In this document: positions 7,202 through 15,337 of the stretch, piece by piece
How the letters are laid out: each line of letters opens with the position of its first letter
Numbering within the stretch: position 1 is the stretch's first letter
Source: Arthrobacter sp. D5-1
GTDB lineage: Bacteria; Actinomycetota; Actinomycetes; Actinomycetales; Micrococcaceae
Length of the DNA: 64,000 nt
Assembly: GCF_017357425.1 (NCBI RefSeq)
Contig: NZ_CP014571.1
Coordinates: forward strand, 1,426,001 to 1,490,000
Direction: 5' to 3'
Notes under the pieces: model-generated
Seen by the model: the letters and a program-made list of their open reading frames with translations, nothing else
What the model was told of the DNA's origin: nothing
The model's database searches: none
Translations under genes and position numbers: made by a program

Positions 7202-8674
7202 CTATTCTCCTCGGAGTACTTCGATGGGACGGATACGGGCAGTCAGCAAGGCCGGGACCAGCGCGCCGATGATGGCCACCGCGAACACTGCTGCGATGCC
7301 GGCTGCGAGGACGCCGGGGGAGACACTCGCGGTCACGGAGGTCAGCAACTGTGAGGCACCGCCGAAGGGGCCGCCTTGTCCGCCGCCCGGGAAGCCACCG
7401 GGCATTCCGCCACCCGGGACCGCGCCGTTGGGCAGGGCCCCCGCGAGGCCACCTCCGCGCTGGGTGGTGGTTGCCGCCGTCGTGCTTGAATTCGAACTGA
7501 TGAGCGCCGATGCGATGCCGCCGCTGGCCAGTGACGCAATCACCGCACCCACCACGCTGCCGAGGGCCACCAGAACCAGCGACTCGAGGACGAACTGCAG
7601 GCCGATGGTGCGGTTACGGGCACCGATCGCCTTCAGGACGCCGATTTCGCGGCGGCGCTCGCGGACCAGCATCACCATGATGAGCAGGATGATGATGCCG
7701 GCGGTAGCCAGGGCTGCGATGAAGGCGATCAGGGAGATGTTCTTGACGCTGTCCAGTGAGCTGACAGCTGTCTCAAGGTTGCGCTGGCCCTGGGTGACGT
7801 CGGCCTTGTCCGTGCCGAGTGCGTCCTGGACAGCGGTTTTGGTGCTGTCCACGTTTTCCATGCTGTTAACCGTGACGATCATGCTTGAGAGTTCGTCAGG
7901 GGTTTCGGCCAACGTCTGGGCTTCCGGGAGCGTCACGTAGACGGCGTTGTTGCCAAAGGTGGTGCCGGCGTCGAAGATGCCCGCCACGGTGAAGGTCTTG
8001 TCCTGGATGGTGAACGTGGAACCGACTGTCAGGCTGTTCTTCTCCGCAAGCGAGGTGCCCACCAGTGCCTTGGCTTCGGCTGCGGTGTAGTCGCCCAGGC
8101 CTGCGCCGCTGGTGATGTCCAAAGCTTTGCCGGTGCTGTCAACCTCGGCACCGATGCCCGTTGCGGTGATCGGGAGCGTGCGTGCTGGCTGGGTGGTGCT
8201 GCCTGTTGTTCCCGCGGAGCCGTTGCGGTTGCCGAGCGTACCGGCGTCGACGGCGGCCGTCAGGTTGGTGCTGACCGTCGCCTGCTGCCCGCCGGGACCG
8301 AATCCGCCGCCGGGTCCAACCTGCTGGGTTGCGCCGGCGGCCGCGTCGCCGGTGGCTGTGGCAGTGGCCGCCGTCTGGAGGCGCAGTGCTTTGGTGCCCA
8401 CCACCGATGTTACGTTGGCGACGGAAGCCGCAGTCTCGGCCTCCGCCGTCGTGAGTGGCTCGCCGCCGCCTTCAAAGCCTTGGCCGCCCGCGGGGTTCAC
8501 CGTCAGGGTAGTTCCCACGGACGCGTTGAGCTCCTGGACCTTGGCGCCGACGGCCTGGTTGGCCACCAGCATGGCCAGCGCCAAGCCGATGGCTACGGCC
8601 AGCACGGCGACTACCGCTGCCGTTCTGATCTTGTTGCGGAAGGCATTGCCTACGCTTCGGGCAAGGACGCTCAC
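7202..8674 (-). CDS. FtsX-like ABC transporter permease, MacB family
   Basis: A 490-residue permease with one N-terminal membrane helix, a large extracellular domain and three C-terminal helices carrying the FtsX core (LVRERRREIGVLKAIGARNR). I start it at GTG 8672-8674, four bases after a strong AAGAGGAG ribosome site, rather than at the 8758 codon, which would add 28 Cys/Arg-rich residues. Two unusual low-complexity stretches are present: a Gly/Gln/Thr-rich part in the extracellular domain (VGPGGGFGPGGQQ) and a Gly/Pro-rich loop (GGGMPGGFPGGGQGG) between the second and third helices. It is the first gene of a two-gene operon with the ATPase. Confidence 0.88.
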   Translation of the reverse strand: MSVLARSVGNAFRNKIRTAAVVAVLAVAIGLALAMLVANQAVGAKVQELNASVGTTLTVNPAGGQGFEGGGEPLTTAEAETAASVANVTSVVGTKALRLQTAATATATGDAAAGATQQVGPGGGFGPGGQQATVSTNLTAAVDAGTLGNRNGSAGTTGSTTQPARTLPITATGIGAEVDSTGKALDITSGAGLGDYTAAEAKALVGTSLAEKNSLTVGSTFTIQDKTFTVAGIFDAGTTFGNNAVYVTLPEAQTLAETPDELSSMIVTVNSMENVDSTKTAVQDALGTDKADVTQGQRNLETAVSSLDSVKNISLIAFIAALATAGIIILLIMVMLVRERRREIGVLKAIGARNRTIGLQFVLESLVLVALGSVVGAVIASLASGGIASALISSNSSTTAATTTQRGGGLAGALPNGAVPGGGMPGGFPGGGQGGPFGGASQLLTSVTASVSPGVLAAGIAAVFAVAIIGALVPALLTARIRPIEVLRGE

Positions 8675-8821
8675 GTTTCTCCTCTTGACCTGCAGGTGTG
8701 TTCGGCCCGCTGAACGCGGGCTGCAACTCCTACCTTGCTGAGCGCTGCTGTGCGGCAAGCCAGCCGAAGCTATGCGTGGGCTGTGAAAGCACCTGCGTCC
8801 GCGGTGCGGGAGGCAAGCGAA

Positions 8822-8853
8822 AGCCCCGGCCCGCCTGCTGGCGGACCGGGGCT
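8822..8853 (-). terminator. Terminator of the chvE-type sugar transporter operon
   Basis: Two 14-base arms with a single mismatch and a four-base loop form a very stable GC hairpin 23 bases beyond the sugar-binding protein stop. In the direction of that operon it is followed by TTCGCTT, a weak U-rich tail. Confidence 0.75.
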
Positions 8854-8875
8854 GACTGTCGTGCTTTAAGGGGTG

Positions 8876-9985
8876 TTACTTGGTGATCGGGCCGAGTACC
8901 GGATCGTCAATGTAAGCCGTCTTGACGTTCTCTGCCGTAACAATCTGCGGCGGGAGGAGGTAAGCCGGGACGGTCTTAACGCCGTTCTTGTAGGAGTCCT
9001 TGTCGTTGATTTCCAGTTCCTTGCCGGCCTGGAGGTCCTTCACCATGGTGATGGCGTGCTCAACGAGCTTGCGGGTGTCCTTGTTGATGGTGGAGTACTG
9101 CTCGCCGGCGATGATCGACTTCACAGACTCAACTTCGGAGTCCTGGCCGGTGACAACCGGGAGCGGCTTGCCGGCGGCCTTGACGGACGTCAGCACTGCG
9201 CGGGCCAGGGTGTCGTTCGGGGACAGGACACCGTCCAGGGAAGCGGTGCCGTAGCTGCCGGTGAGCAGCGTGTCAGCGCGACGCTGGGCGTTTTCTGCCT
9301 TCCAACCTTGGGTCACAGCCTGCTCGAACGAGGTCTGGCCGGAGACTACCTTGAGGGTGCCGTCGTCGATCTTCGGCTTCAGGACGCTCATGGCGCCGTC
9401 AAAGAAGACCTTCGCGTTGGCATCATCCGGGGAGCCTGCGAACAGCTCGATGTTGTACGGACCGTTTGCCTTCTTGGCCTTCATGCCGTCCAACAGGGCC
9501 TGGCCCTGCAGTTCGCCCACCTTGAAGTTGTCGTAGGCCACGTAGTAGTCCACGTTCTCGGTGTTCAGGAGCAGGCGGTCATAAGCGATGACCGTTGCGC
9601 CGGAGTCCTTGGCCTGCTGGAGCTGAGTGCCCAGCTGCGCACCGTCGATGGCACCGACGATGATGACCTTGGCACCCTTGGTGACCATGGCACTGATCTG
9701 GTTCTGCTGCTCGGATACGCCGCCGTTGGCGAACTGGACGTCCGGCTTGAAGCCGGCGCTGGTGAGGCCGTCGTTGAACAGCTTCTCCGCGAGGACCCAG
9801 TTTTCACTGGTCTTCTGCGGAAGTGCGACGCCGATCAGCGAGTCCTTGGGGAACGCTTCCCCGCCTGCTGTGCTGCTGCTTGAGCCGCTGTCAGAGCGGC
9901 CGCAGGCTGTCAGCGCCAGTGCCGCGATGGCAGCGACTGCTGCTGCCTTTCCTGCTTTACCAAACATTCGCATATCTTGGTTCAC
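8876..9985 (-). CDS. chvE: ChvE-type multiple-monosaccharide ABC transporter substrate-binding lipoprotein
   Basis: Sugar-capturing lipoprotein of a CUT2-type importer. Lipobox LTAC with Cys at residue 28 follows a hydrophobic signal. The mature domain has the ribose/ChvE fold (GVALPQKTSENW, then VIAYDRLLLNT and LSPNDTLARAVL). ChvE-type proteins bind several aldoses such as xylose, glucose, galactose or arabinose. It is the last gene of an operon with the ATPase and permease and is followed by a strong terminator. The GTG at 9985 and the ATG at 9973 are both possible starts; neither has a strong ribosome site. Confidence 0.9.
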   Translation of the reverse strand: MNQDMRMFGKAGKAAAVAAIAALALTACGRSDSGSSSSTAGGEAFPKDSLIGVALPQKTSENWVLAEKLFNDGLTSAGFKPDVQFANGGVSEQQNQISAMVTKGAKVIIVGAIDGAQLGTQLQQAKDSGATVIAYDRLLLNTENVDYYVAYDNFKVGELQGQALLDGMKAKKANGPYNIELFAGSPDDANAKVFFDGAMSVLKPKIDDGTLKVVSGQTSFEQAVTQGWKAENAQRRADTLLTGSYGTASLDGVLSPNDTLARAVLTSVKAAGKPLPVVTGQDSEVESVKSIIAGEQYSTINKDTRKLVEHAITMVKDLQAGKELEINDKDSYKNGVKTVPAYLLPPQIVTAENVKTAYIDDPVLGPITK

Positions 9986-10027
9986 TTTCTGTGTGGGTGG
10001 GGTGGAGCGAGTCTGTGAGGAAGCGGA

Positions 10028-11296
10028 TCACGCTTCCTTGGAGATGACCTCTTTGGTGGATGTGGTTTCGTCGGGCTTGATCTCGTTGTTGCGCTGGAAG
10101 TTCTTCATCAGCAGTCCGGTAATGGACCGCTTGCCCTGTGACTTGTTGTAGACATCGAAGGCGACTGCTGCCAGGAGCACCAGGCCCTTGATGATCTGGG
10201 TCAGGTCGGCGCCTACGCCCAGCAGCTGGAGGCCGTTGTTGAGCACAGCCATGACCAGGCCACCGACGATCGAGCCGATCACGGTGCCAACACCACCGGT
10301 GACTGCTGCGCCACCGATGAAGACTGCAGCAATGGCATCCAGTTCCCAACCGACGCCGTCGAACGGGCCGGAAGCGGTGGAACGTCCAACGAAGATCATG
10401 CCTGCCAAGCCCGCAAGGACGGACATGTTCATCATGACCAGGAAGTTGACCTTCTTGGACTGAACGCCGGACAGCTCAGCTGCGTGGCGGTTACCACCCA
10501 CGGCGTAGACGTGGCGTCCCAGGACGGTCTTGTCGGCGATGAATCCGTAGATGAGGACCAGGACGGCCAGGATCAAGCCGGGGATGGGGAAGGAAGTGCC
10601 GGGGCGGCCAGTGGCGAACAGGTACGTGGCGTAGAGGATCGCGCCGCAGATCAGGACCAGTTTGGTGACCTCGACCCAGAGCTCGGGTACGTCGGCGCCA
10701 AGTGCCTTGGCGGTAGCGCGGGCACGCAGGGACATGATGACCACGAAAGCTACGGCGATCAGGCCGAGCAACACCGTGAGGTTGTTGAAGCCCGTTTCCG
10801 GTCCAACCTCAGGCAGGTAGCCGGAACCGAGGAACTGGAACTCTTTAGGGACGGGGATGGTGTTGGACTTACCGACGAACTGGTTGAAGCCTCGGAACAG
10901 GAGCATGCCCGCCAGGGTCACGATGAAGGCAGGGATGCCCACATACGCCACCCAGAACCCTTGCCAGGCGCCGATCACAGCTCCCAGGACCAGTCCGAAG
11001 AGCACGCCTGCCCACCAGGGGAAGCCCCAGTCACGCATTGCCAGGGCTACGAAAACCCCCACGAAGGCAGCCACGGACCCAACGGAAAGGTCAATGTGTC
11101 CGGCGATAATGACCAGGACCATGCCGATGGCCAGGATCAGGATGTAGGAGTTGCCGTTGAACAGGTTGATCACGTTGCCGGGGGTCAGCGTGCGGCCCTC
11201 GGTGAAGATCTGGAAGAAGACGATAAGTGCCACCAGGGCGAAGATCATGCCAAACTGGCGGGTATTGCCACCAAATAGCTTCTTGAGCGCGTTCAT
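10028..11296 (-). CDS. gguB: GguB-type sugar ABC transporter permease
   Basis: A 422-residue permease with about ten predicted membrane helices, typical of the CUT2 family (MVLVIIAGHIDLSVGSVAA, then GGAAVTGGVGTVIGSIVGG). It is longer than ribose permeases, as is usual for the multiple-sugar GguB/XylH group, and ends in a charged cytoplasmic tail. It forms the pore for the adjacent ChvE-like lipoprotein and double-ATPase. Gaps to its neighbours are 42 and 45 bases, all on the minus strand, consistent with one transcript. Confidence 0.9.
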   Translation of the reverse strand: MNALKKLFGGNTRQFGMIFALVALIVFFQIFTEGRTLTPGNVINLFNGNSYILILAIGMVLVIIAGHIDLSVGSVAAFVGVFVALAMRDWGFPWWAGVLFGLVLGAVIGAWQGFWVAYVGIPAFIVTLAGMLLFRGFNQFVGKSNTIPVPKEFQFLGSGYLPEVGPETGFNNLTVLLGLIAVAFVVIMSLRARATAKALGADVPELWVEVTKLVLICGAILYATYLFATGRPGTSFPIPGLILAVLVLIYGFIADKTVLGRHVYAVGGNRHAAELSGVQSKKVNFLVMMNMSVLAGLAGMIFVGRSTASGPFDGVGWELDAIAAVFIGGAAVTGGVGTVIGSIVGGLVMAVLNNGLQLLGVGADLTQIIKGLVLLAAVAFDVYNKSQGKRSITGLLMKNFQRNNEIKPDETTSTKEVISKEA

Positions 11297-11341
11297 TGTT
11301 TTGGTCCTTGTGTCAGGAAGGGGCGAGGCTGGGCCAACGGG

Positions 11342-12898
11342 TCAGGCGGTTTTGCGGGCGGAAGTCATGAGCTTCATGAGGCTTTCCTGGCTTGCTTCGT
11401 TCTTGTCCAGGACGCCGGTGATGGCGCCTTCAAAGATGGTGTAAATGCGGTCGGACAGGCCCAGGAGCTCCGGGAGCTCCGAGGAAATGACAATCACTCC
11501 CTTGCCCTGGTTGGCGAGCTTCTGAATGATGCCGTAAATCTCGTACTTGGCACCCACATCGATTCCGCGGGTGGGTTCGTCCAGGATCAGGAGGTCCGGA
11601 TCGGTGAACATCCACTTGGCCAGGACCACTTTTTGCTGGTTGCCGCCGGAGAGCTTGGCTACGCCTTCTTCCACCGACGGGGTCTTTGTCCGCAAAGACT
11701 TCCGGTACTCCTCGGCAACGGAGAATTCCTTGCGGGTATCCACTACCGAGTAGTTGCTGATCTTGTTCAGCGCCGCCGAAACTGTGGTGGTCTTGATGTC
11801 ATCCAGCAGGTTCAGGCCCAGGGACTTGCGGTCCTCAGTGACGTAACCCAGTCCGGCGTCGATCGCTTGCTTGACGCTGCGGAGGTTGACCTGCTTGCCG
11901 TCCTTGTAGACCTGGCCTTTGATGAAGCGGCCGTAAGAGTGTCCAAAGAGGGACCGGGCAAGTTCCGTGCGGCCGGCGCCCATGAGGCCTGCGAAACCGA
12001 CAATCTCGCCACGGCGGACAAAGAAGTTCGAACCCTTGCAGATCAGGCGGTCCTGGATCTGTGGGTGGCCGACCGTCCAGTCCTTGACCTCGAAGAAGAC
12101 CTCGCCGATCTTGGGTTCGTGATCCGGGAAGCGGGACTCCAAGGTCCTGCCCACCATGCCCTTGATGATCCGGTCCTCGTCCACGCCATCACGCTTGACG
12201 TTCAGGGTCTCGATGGACTTGCCGTCACGGATGATGGTGATCTCGTCCGCAATTTGTTCGATCTCGTTGAGCTTGTGGGAAATGATGATCGAGGTGATGC
12301 CCTTGCCCTTGAGGCCCAGAATCAGGTCCAGGAGGTGCTGGGAGTCGGATTCATTCAGTGCAGCCGTGGGCTCATCCAGGATCAGGAGTTTCACGGACTT
12401 GTTCAATGCCTTGGCGATTTCCACCAGCTGCTGCTTGCCGACGCCGATTTCCTTGATGGGGGTATCGGGATCCTCGCGGAGCCCAACGCGGGCCAGGAGT
12501 TCGAGGGAGCGTTTGCGGGCCTCGGCCCAGTCGATCACACCCCACTTGGTGGGTTCGTTGCCGAGGAAGATGTTCTCCATGATGGACAGTTCCGGGATCA
12601 GGGCCAGTTCCTGGTGGATGATCACGATGCCGGCCGCTTCACTGGCGCGGATGTCCTTGAACTGCTGGGTTTCGGCTTGGTACACGATGTCTCCCGTGTA
12701 GCTTCCGTACCCGTAAACGCCGGAAAGAACCTTCATGAGCGTGGACTTGCCGGCACCGTTTTCCCCGCAGATTGCGTGGATTTCACCGGCCATCACGCGC
12801 AGGCTCACGTTCGACAAGGCCTTCACGCCGGGAAATTCCTTCGTGATCGAGCGCATCTCCAAAAGGATGGGATCACCTTGCGTGTCGAGGGATGTCAT
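11342..12898 (-). CDS. gguA: GguA-type sugar ABC transporter ATP-binding protein (two ABC domains)
   Basis: A 518-residue CUT2 ATPase with two fused nucleotide-binding domains. The N-terminal domain has a full Walker A (GENGAGKST) and Walker B ([11 protein letters not shown]). The C-terminal domain has a degenerate Walker A (GLMGAGRTE) but a clear signature LSGGNQQK and [11 protein letters not shown], as expected for this family. It is the first gene of the gguA-gguB-chvE operon; a promoter with an operator-like sequence shared with the ROK gene lies 70-105 bases upstream. Confidence 0.92.
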   Translation of the reverse strand: MTSLDTQGDPILLEMRSITKEFPGVKALSNVSLRVMAGEIHAICGENGAGKSTLMKVLSGVYGYGSYTGDIVYQAETQQFKDIRASEAAGIVIIHQELALIPELSIMENIFLGNEPTKWGVIDWAEARKRSLELLARVGLREDPDTPIKEIGVGKQQLVEIAKALNKSVKLLILDEPTAALNESDSQHLLDLILGLKGKGITSIIISHKLNEIEQIADEITIIRDGKSIETLNVKRDGVDEDRIIKGMVGRTLESRFPDHEPKIGEVFFEVKDWTVGHPQIQDRLICKGSNFFVRRGEIVGFAGLMGAGRTELARSLFGHSYGRFIKGQVYKDGKQVNLRSVKQAIDAGLGYVTEDRKSLGLNLLDDIKTTTVSAALNKISNYSVVDTRKEFSVAEEYRKSLRTKTPSVEEGVAKLSGGNQQKVVLAKWMFTDPDLLILDEPTRGIDVGAKYEIYGIIQKLANQGKGVIVISSELPELLGLSDRIYTIFEGAITGVLDKNEASQESLMKLMTSARKTA

Positions 12899-12965
12899 CA
12901 GCCCTTACGCCTCCAATGCATGACTTCGTTGTCGGCCCCGCAATGGCGAGGCTGTCTGATGAAAA

Positions 12966-13004
12966 AGTAAACTGGATCACCCGTCTTGTCGTCAAGACTT
13001 GAAC
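12966..13004 (-). promoter_or_regulatory. gguA promoter with ROK operator
   Basis: On the minus strand a -35 box TTGACG (12995-12990) and -10 box TTTACT (12971-12966) are 18 bases apart. The -35 box is embedded in the plus-strand sequence TTGTCGTCAAGACTTGAAC (12986-13004), which contains the perfect odd palindrome TCAAG-A-CTTGA. The same 19-base sequence recurs with 16 matches upstream of the ROK gene at 14246-14264. Confidence 0.75.
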
Positions 13005-13027
13005 GCATGATCCAGCTAACGATTTCG

Positions 13028-14218
13028 TTACCTACCGGTAATACCTGCATGTTGGAACACCAAAGCGGCAGCTCCCAAGGCCTCTGCACGTGCACCCAGC
13101 GACGACATCGCGAGGTGGGTTGTCTCGCCCACCACTGGCACGGCGTGCCGCACCAGGCCCCTGCGGATCGGGTCCAGCAAGAGGTCGCCGAGGCCCGCCA
13201 GGGGGCCGCCCACCACAATCACTTCAGGGTTGATGAGGTTGGAAACGTTGCCCAAAGCGCGTCCTACCGCCAGTCCGGCGTCGTCCACCACCCGCTGTGT
13301 TGCAGAGTCGCCGGAGAGGCAGTTGCGGACGATGTCCTGTGGCGTCAGCAAGGTCTCCTGGCCGCGGCCCAACAGTTCGATCATGGTGGTGGTGGACGCT
13401 ATGGTTTCGAGGCAACCCCTGTTCCCACAGCGGCACACGAGGCCGTGTTCATGGATGGTCGCATGGCCTATTTCACCCGTGATGCCCACATTGCCGTAAT
13501 AGGGGAAACCGTTGAGAATCAGGCCCGCGCCGATGCCCGAACCGATCTTGAGGAACATCAGGTTGGACACCCCGCTGTGGGGTCCCCACGTCACTTCGGA
13601 CAACGCACCGAGGTTGGCGTCGTTGTCAACAAAGACGGGGCAATTCAGCGCTTCCTCCAGCCGGTGGAGAATATCGATGCCCACCCATTCCGGGAGGATT
13701 GCGCCTTGCGCCACCGTGCCGGAACGGCGGTCGATCGGGCCAGGAATGCCCGCGCCCGCGCCCACTACGGCAGTGCGGTCGATGCCGTTTTCGCGGAGCA
13801 GTTTTTCCAGCAGCAGGACAGCCGCCGCGATGCCTTCTTCCGCCTGGTGGCCCAGCGGTAATTCGATGTAATCCTCGGCAATGACGTGGTAGCCCAGTGA
13901 AGCAAGGACTACGCGCAGGTGGCGGCGTCCGAAGTCGATGCCGACGGCCACGGCGCCGTTGCTGTTCAGCCTGACGTTGGTTGCGCGGCGACCGGAGCTG
14001 GTGGTGGGTTCGGTGGAAACGAGGCCCGCGTCCTGCATGATTTTCACGATGTTGGAAATCGTTGCGGTGGACAGCCCGGTCTGCCGTGAAAGCTCGGCCT
14101 GCGTTGATGGTCCGCTCAGCAGGCACTCGATGATGCGCTGCTGGTTCAGGTGGCGCAGTGCGGACTGCGAGCCGGGTTTTCTTGGGTGGCTCTTCGTTGA
14201 GCGCTGCGTAGCGGGCAT
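13028..14218 (-). CDS. ROK family transcriptional regulator (XylR/NagC type)
   Basis: Sugar-sensing repressor of 396 residues. Residues about 20-70 are a winged helix-turn-helix (STQAELSRQTGLSTATISNI). The rest is a ROK kinase-like domain with the phosphate loop GIDFGRRH, AGIPGPID, and the zinc signature CRCGNRGCLE. The ATG at 14218 is preferred: CAATCT lies seven bases upstream, in line with a -35 TTGACT, which suggests a leaderless transcript. The TTG at 14239 would add seven residues. Shared operators upstream of this gene and of gguA indicate that it represses itself and the transporter, with a monosaccharide as likely inducer. Confidence 0.9.
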   Translation of the reverse strand: MPATQRSTKSHPRKPGSQSALRHLNQQRIIECLLSGPSTQAELSRQTGLSTATISNIVKIMQDAGLVSTEPTTSSGRRATNVRLNSNGAVAVGIDFGRRHLRVVLASLGYHVIAEDYIELPLGHQAEEGIAAAVLLLEKLLRENGIDRTAVVGAGAGIPGPIDRRSGTVAQGAILPEWVGIDILHRLEEALNCPVFVDNDANLGALSEVTWGPHSGVSNLMFLKIGSGIGAGLILNGFPYYGNVGITGEIGHATIHEHGLVCRCGNRGCLETIASTTTMIELLGRGQETLLTPQDIVRNCLSGDSATQRVVDDAGLAVGRALGNVSNLINPEVIVVGGPLAGLGDLLLDPIRRGLVRHAVPVVGETTHLAMSSLGARAEALGAAALVFQHAGITGR

Positions 14219-14533
14219 GACAAGAAGATTGCCCCACAAGCGACGTTGTAGTCAAGAAGTGAACACAAGGAGTCAACCCACCGCGACATACTCCAACGCA
14301 AGAACATGGGATAAGTACCCCCTTGAGGGCCCGCTAATCGTTCGAAATCCATGTCGTGGGGGGCAGGGCGGGCCCCGCAACGGGAGGAATGGCGGGCAAT
14401 GCGTCCCGCTTCGGCGGCCCCCGGGTCCAATTGCCCCGCCCAGCGTCCGCGGGCCGCGCCTACGCTGGAAGCAAGAAACCTCCCGGGCACGTGTACGAGG
14501 CATCGGGAACAGGCGAAAACCTAGGTGGTAATG
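14219..14533. other. Intergenic region between the ROK gene and davA
   Basis: A 315-base divergent gap. It holds the ROK promoter and operator near its left end and the davA ribosome site at its right end. The middle part (about 14340-14510) is GC-rich with no recognisable gene, RNA or clear davA promoter. Confidence 0.5.
14246..14264 (-). promoter_or_regulatory. ROK autoregulatory operator and -35 box
   Basis: TTGTAGTCAAGAAGTGAAC on the plus strand matches the gguA operator at 16 of 19 positions. Read on the minus strand it contains TTGACT, the -35 box of the ROK gene, so a bound repressor would block polymerase. Confidence 0.7.
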
Positions 14534-15337
14534 ATGCTGCTCTCAGTCCTGCAGGCGAACGCTTCCGTCATGGACGTCGACGCCAATCTCCGAACGATCG
14601 ACGACGCCGCGCAGCGCGCCGCCCAGGCAGGAGCAGGCCTGCTGCTCACTCCGGAGCTGTTCCCCGTGGGATACGCTCCGCTGCGCCTCCATGCCGAACT
14701 GGATCCGGCCACGCTTCCCATCATCCGGGAACGCCTGGCCGGCATCGCCCGCCGGCACAGCATAGGCCTGGTTTACAGCCTTCCGGCAGTCGCCAACGAC
14801 CAGAACGCCTGGCACATCACCGCCACTCTGCTGGACGCATCAGGCGCCGAGATCCTGAACTACGCCAAGGTCCACCTCTTTGGCCCGGAAGAGCACAAAG
14901 CGTTCATTGGCGCCCAAGAACCTCCCGCCGTCGTGGATTTCAACGGGATCCGCACATCGATGCTGATCTGCTACGACGTCGAATTCCCGGAGGCGGTGCG
15001 GGCTGCTGCCATCCGCGGCGCTGAACTCCTCCTGGTGCCAACGGCCCTGTCCGCGGGGTTCGACAACGTGCCGCAGGTCCTGATCCGTGCCCGTGCGTTG
15101 GAAAGCCAGCTCAACGTGGCCTATGCCAACCACTCCGGCCACGAGGACGTCTACACCTTCCTGGGCGGCAGCGTCGTGGCCGGTCCTGACGGATCGTTGC
15201 TCGCCGCAGCCGGGGACTCCCCGGCTCTGCTGTTCGCGGAGGTCGGCACGGATTCAGTGAACGCAGCCCGCGAGGAAGTCCCCTACCTGCGCGAACGCCG
15301 GACGGAACTCTACGAGGAGTGGGACAAGCGCGCCTAG
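14534..15337 (+). CDS. davA: 5-aminopentanamidase (DavA), carbon-nitrogen hydrolase family
   Basis: Nitrilase-superfamily amidase of 267 residues that would hydrolyse 5-aminovaleramide to 5-aminovalerate and ammonia. The catalytic triad is visible: Glu41 (LTPELFP), Lys112 (NYAKVHLFG) and Cys146 (LICYDVEFPE). From memory, several segments resemble Pseudomonas putida DavA: LICYD-EFPE, RARA-E-Q, VAYANHSG and GPDGSLLA-AG. The AGGTGG ribosome site at 14523-14528 is best spaced for the ATG at 14534. A DavB homologue lies 4.5 kb downstream. Its stop interleaves with that of pucR in a CTAG, so the two genes are convergent with no spacer. The name depends on the davB pairing. Confidence 0.8.
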   Translation: MLLSVLQANASVMDVDANLRTIDDAAQRAAQAGAGLLLTPELFPVGYAPLRLHAELDPATLPIIRERLAGIARRHSIGLVYSLPAVANDQNAWHITATLLDASGAEILNYAKVHLFGPEEHKAFIGAQEPPAVVDFNGIRTSMLICYDVEFPEAVRAAAIRGAELLLVPTALSAGFDNVPQVLIRARALESQLNVAYANHSGHEDVYTFLGGSVVAGPDGSLLAAAGDSPALLFAEVGTDSVNAAREEVPYLRERRTELYEEWDKRA

